In this document: positions 63,561 through 64,000 of the stretch, one piece after another
How the letters are laid out: each line of letters opens with the position of its first letter
Numbering within the stretch: the first letter of the stretch is position 1
Assembly: GCF_040436345.1 (NCBI RefSeq)
Contig: NC_133232.1
Coordinates: 26,690,315 to 26,754,314, forward strand
Direction: 5' to 3'
Source of the DNA: Pagrus major
Lineage: Eukaryota; Chordata; Actinopteri; Spariformes; Sparidae
DNA length: 64,000 nt
Notes under the pieces: model-generated
The model's database searches: none
Told to the model about the DNA's origin: nothing
What the model saw: only the letters and a program-made list of their open reading frames with translations
Program-made: the position numbers and the translations under genes

Positions 63561-64000
63561 ACAGCCTCCTTAAGTCTGACTGCCTCCCCCAGGCGTTATT
63601 ATTTGTACACACAGACAAACGTGACCTTATCTTTCCCACAGCCCCCCACGGAGATTACTAATGCATAATTGCTGCCTCCCTAAATCACTACAAAACAGCC
63701 AAGACACAGTGTGATTCCAGGCACCCAATTAATGCACCGTGGCGCACTCACAGCTTGGGGCTGCAGATGACCTTCCATGGAGCAGGTTTTGGTTAGTGTG
63801 TGTTCACTTGGGAACAGATGATGTGCATCATGGTGGACCTGGCCCCGACCTGTGCCATGAAGGGAGGACTCACTAGTGAGTAAAGCTGGCCCACCCGTAC
63901 CCTGACAGTGTTTGTTTCACATGCAGAAGACCTCAGTGTCCCATCCCACGTCCTGCCTACATACACCTTCTTCAGCAAACCACTTGAGCTGCAGCCAACA

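Larger units (their letters stand above)
57441..64000. other. intergenic, repeat-rich, no supported gene
   Basis: Dispersed repeats occur at about 57990-58260 and 58800-59530 and a Tc1-like relic at 60444-61240. A CA run lies at 63530-63560 and AT-rich, possibly regulatory, sequence at 63640-63760. Open frames near 59.8-60.1 kb and 63.8-63.98 kb were examined and not accepted. Confidence 0.45.

Noticed and set aside
63793-63978. Minus-strand open frame near the window end (KKVYVGRTWDGTLRS)
   Set aside because: Looks somewhat protein-like, but the frame has no recognisable family and runs toward the window edge. It could be an exon of a neighbouring gene, but support is too thin to list.

Overview
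This is a genome window from a ray-finned fish, most likely a percomorph teleost. The genes have short exons with GT-AG introns. The spaces between them carry repeats typical of teleosts: a Rex3/RTE-like LINE fragment, a tRNA-derived SINE, Tc1 remnants, miniature inverted-repeat elements and many CA/TG runs. There are no bacterial, plasmid or phage features.

Layout: (1) 1050-1457, minus strand: a small single-pass membrane protein that I do not recognise. (2) 5.3-24.5 kb, minus: ctnnd1 (p120-catenin). I could join 19 coding exons into a continuous 918-residue frame; a long 3' UTR lies downstream and a probable non-coding first exon near 24.3 kb. (3) 26.8-30.6 kb, minus: a four-exon gene for a protein with four C2H2 zinc fingers. 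(4) 31.9-35.2 kb, minus: smtnl1 (smoothelin-like 1), five coding exons, 459 residues, with an unusual charged tail after the CH domain. (5) 37.8-41.3 kb, minus: a cluster of five intact-looking tRNA-Trp(CCA) genes plus one expanded pseudogene, within units that are partly tandemly duplicated. (6) 49.7-57.4 kb, plus: slc43a3, with a TATA box, one non-coding exon and 12 coding exons encoding 482 residues. (7) 57.4-64 kb: repeats and no supported gene.

From general knowledge, CTNND1, SMTNL1 and SLC43A3 all lie in human chromosome 11q12.1, so this looks like a conserved vertebrate block. The genes do not form a pathway: p120-catenin acts at cadherin junctions, SMTNL1 in muscle contractility and SLC43A3 in nucleobase transport.

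I found no convincing undescribed system. The points most worth a second look are the tRNA-Trp cluster, whose copies lack an obvious Pol III terminator; the SMTNL1 tail; the ctnnd1 18-nt microexon; the unrecognised membrane protein; a possible orphan exon near 43.6 kb; and a hammerhead-like motif near 45.25 kb. All exon limits come from reading splice sites, frame and remembered family sequences; no alignment was run.
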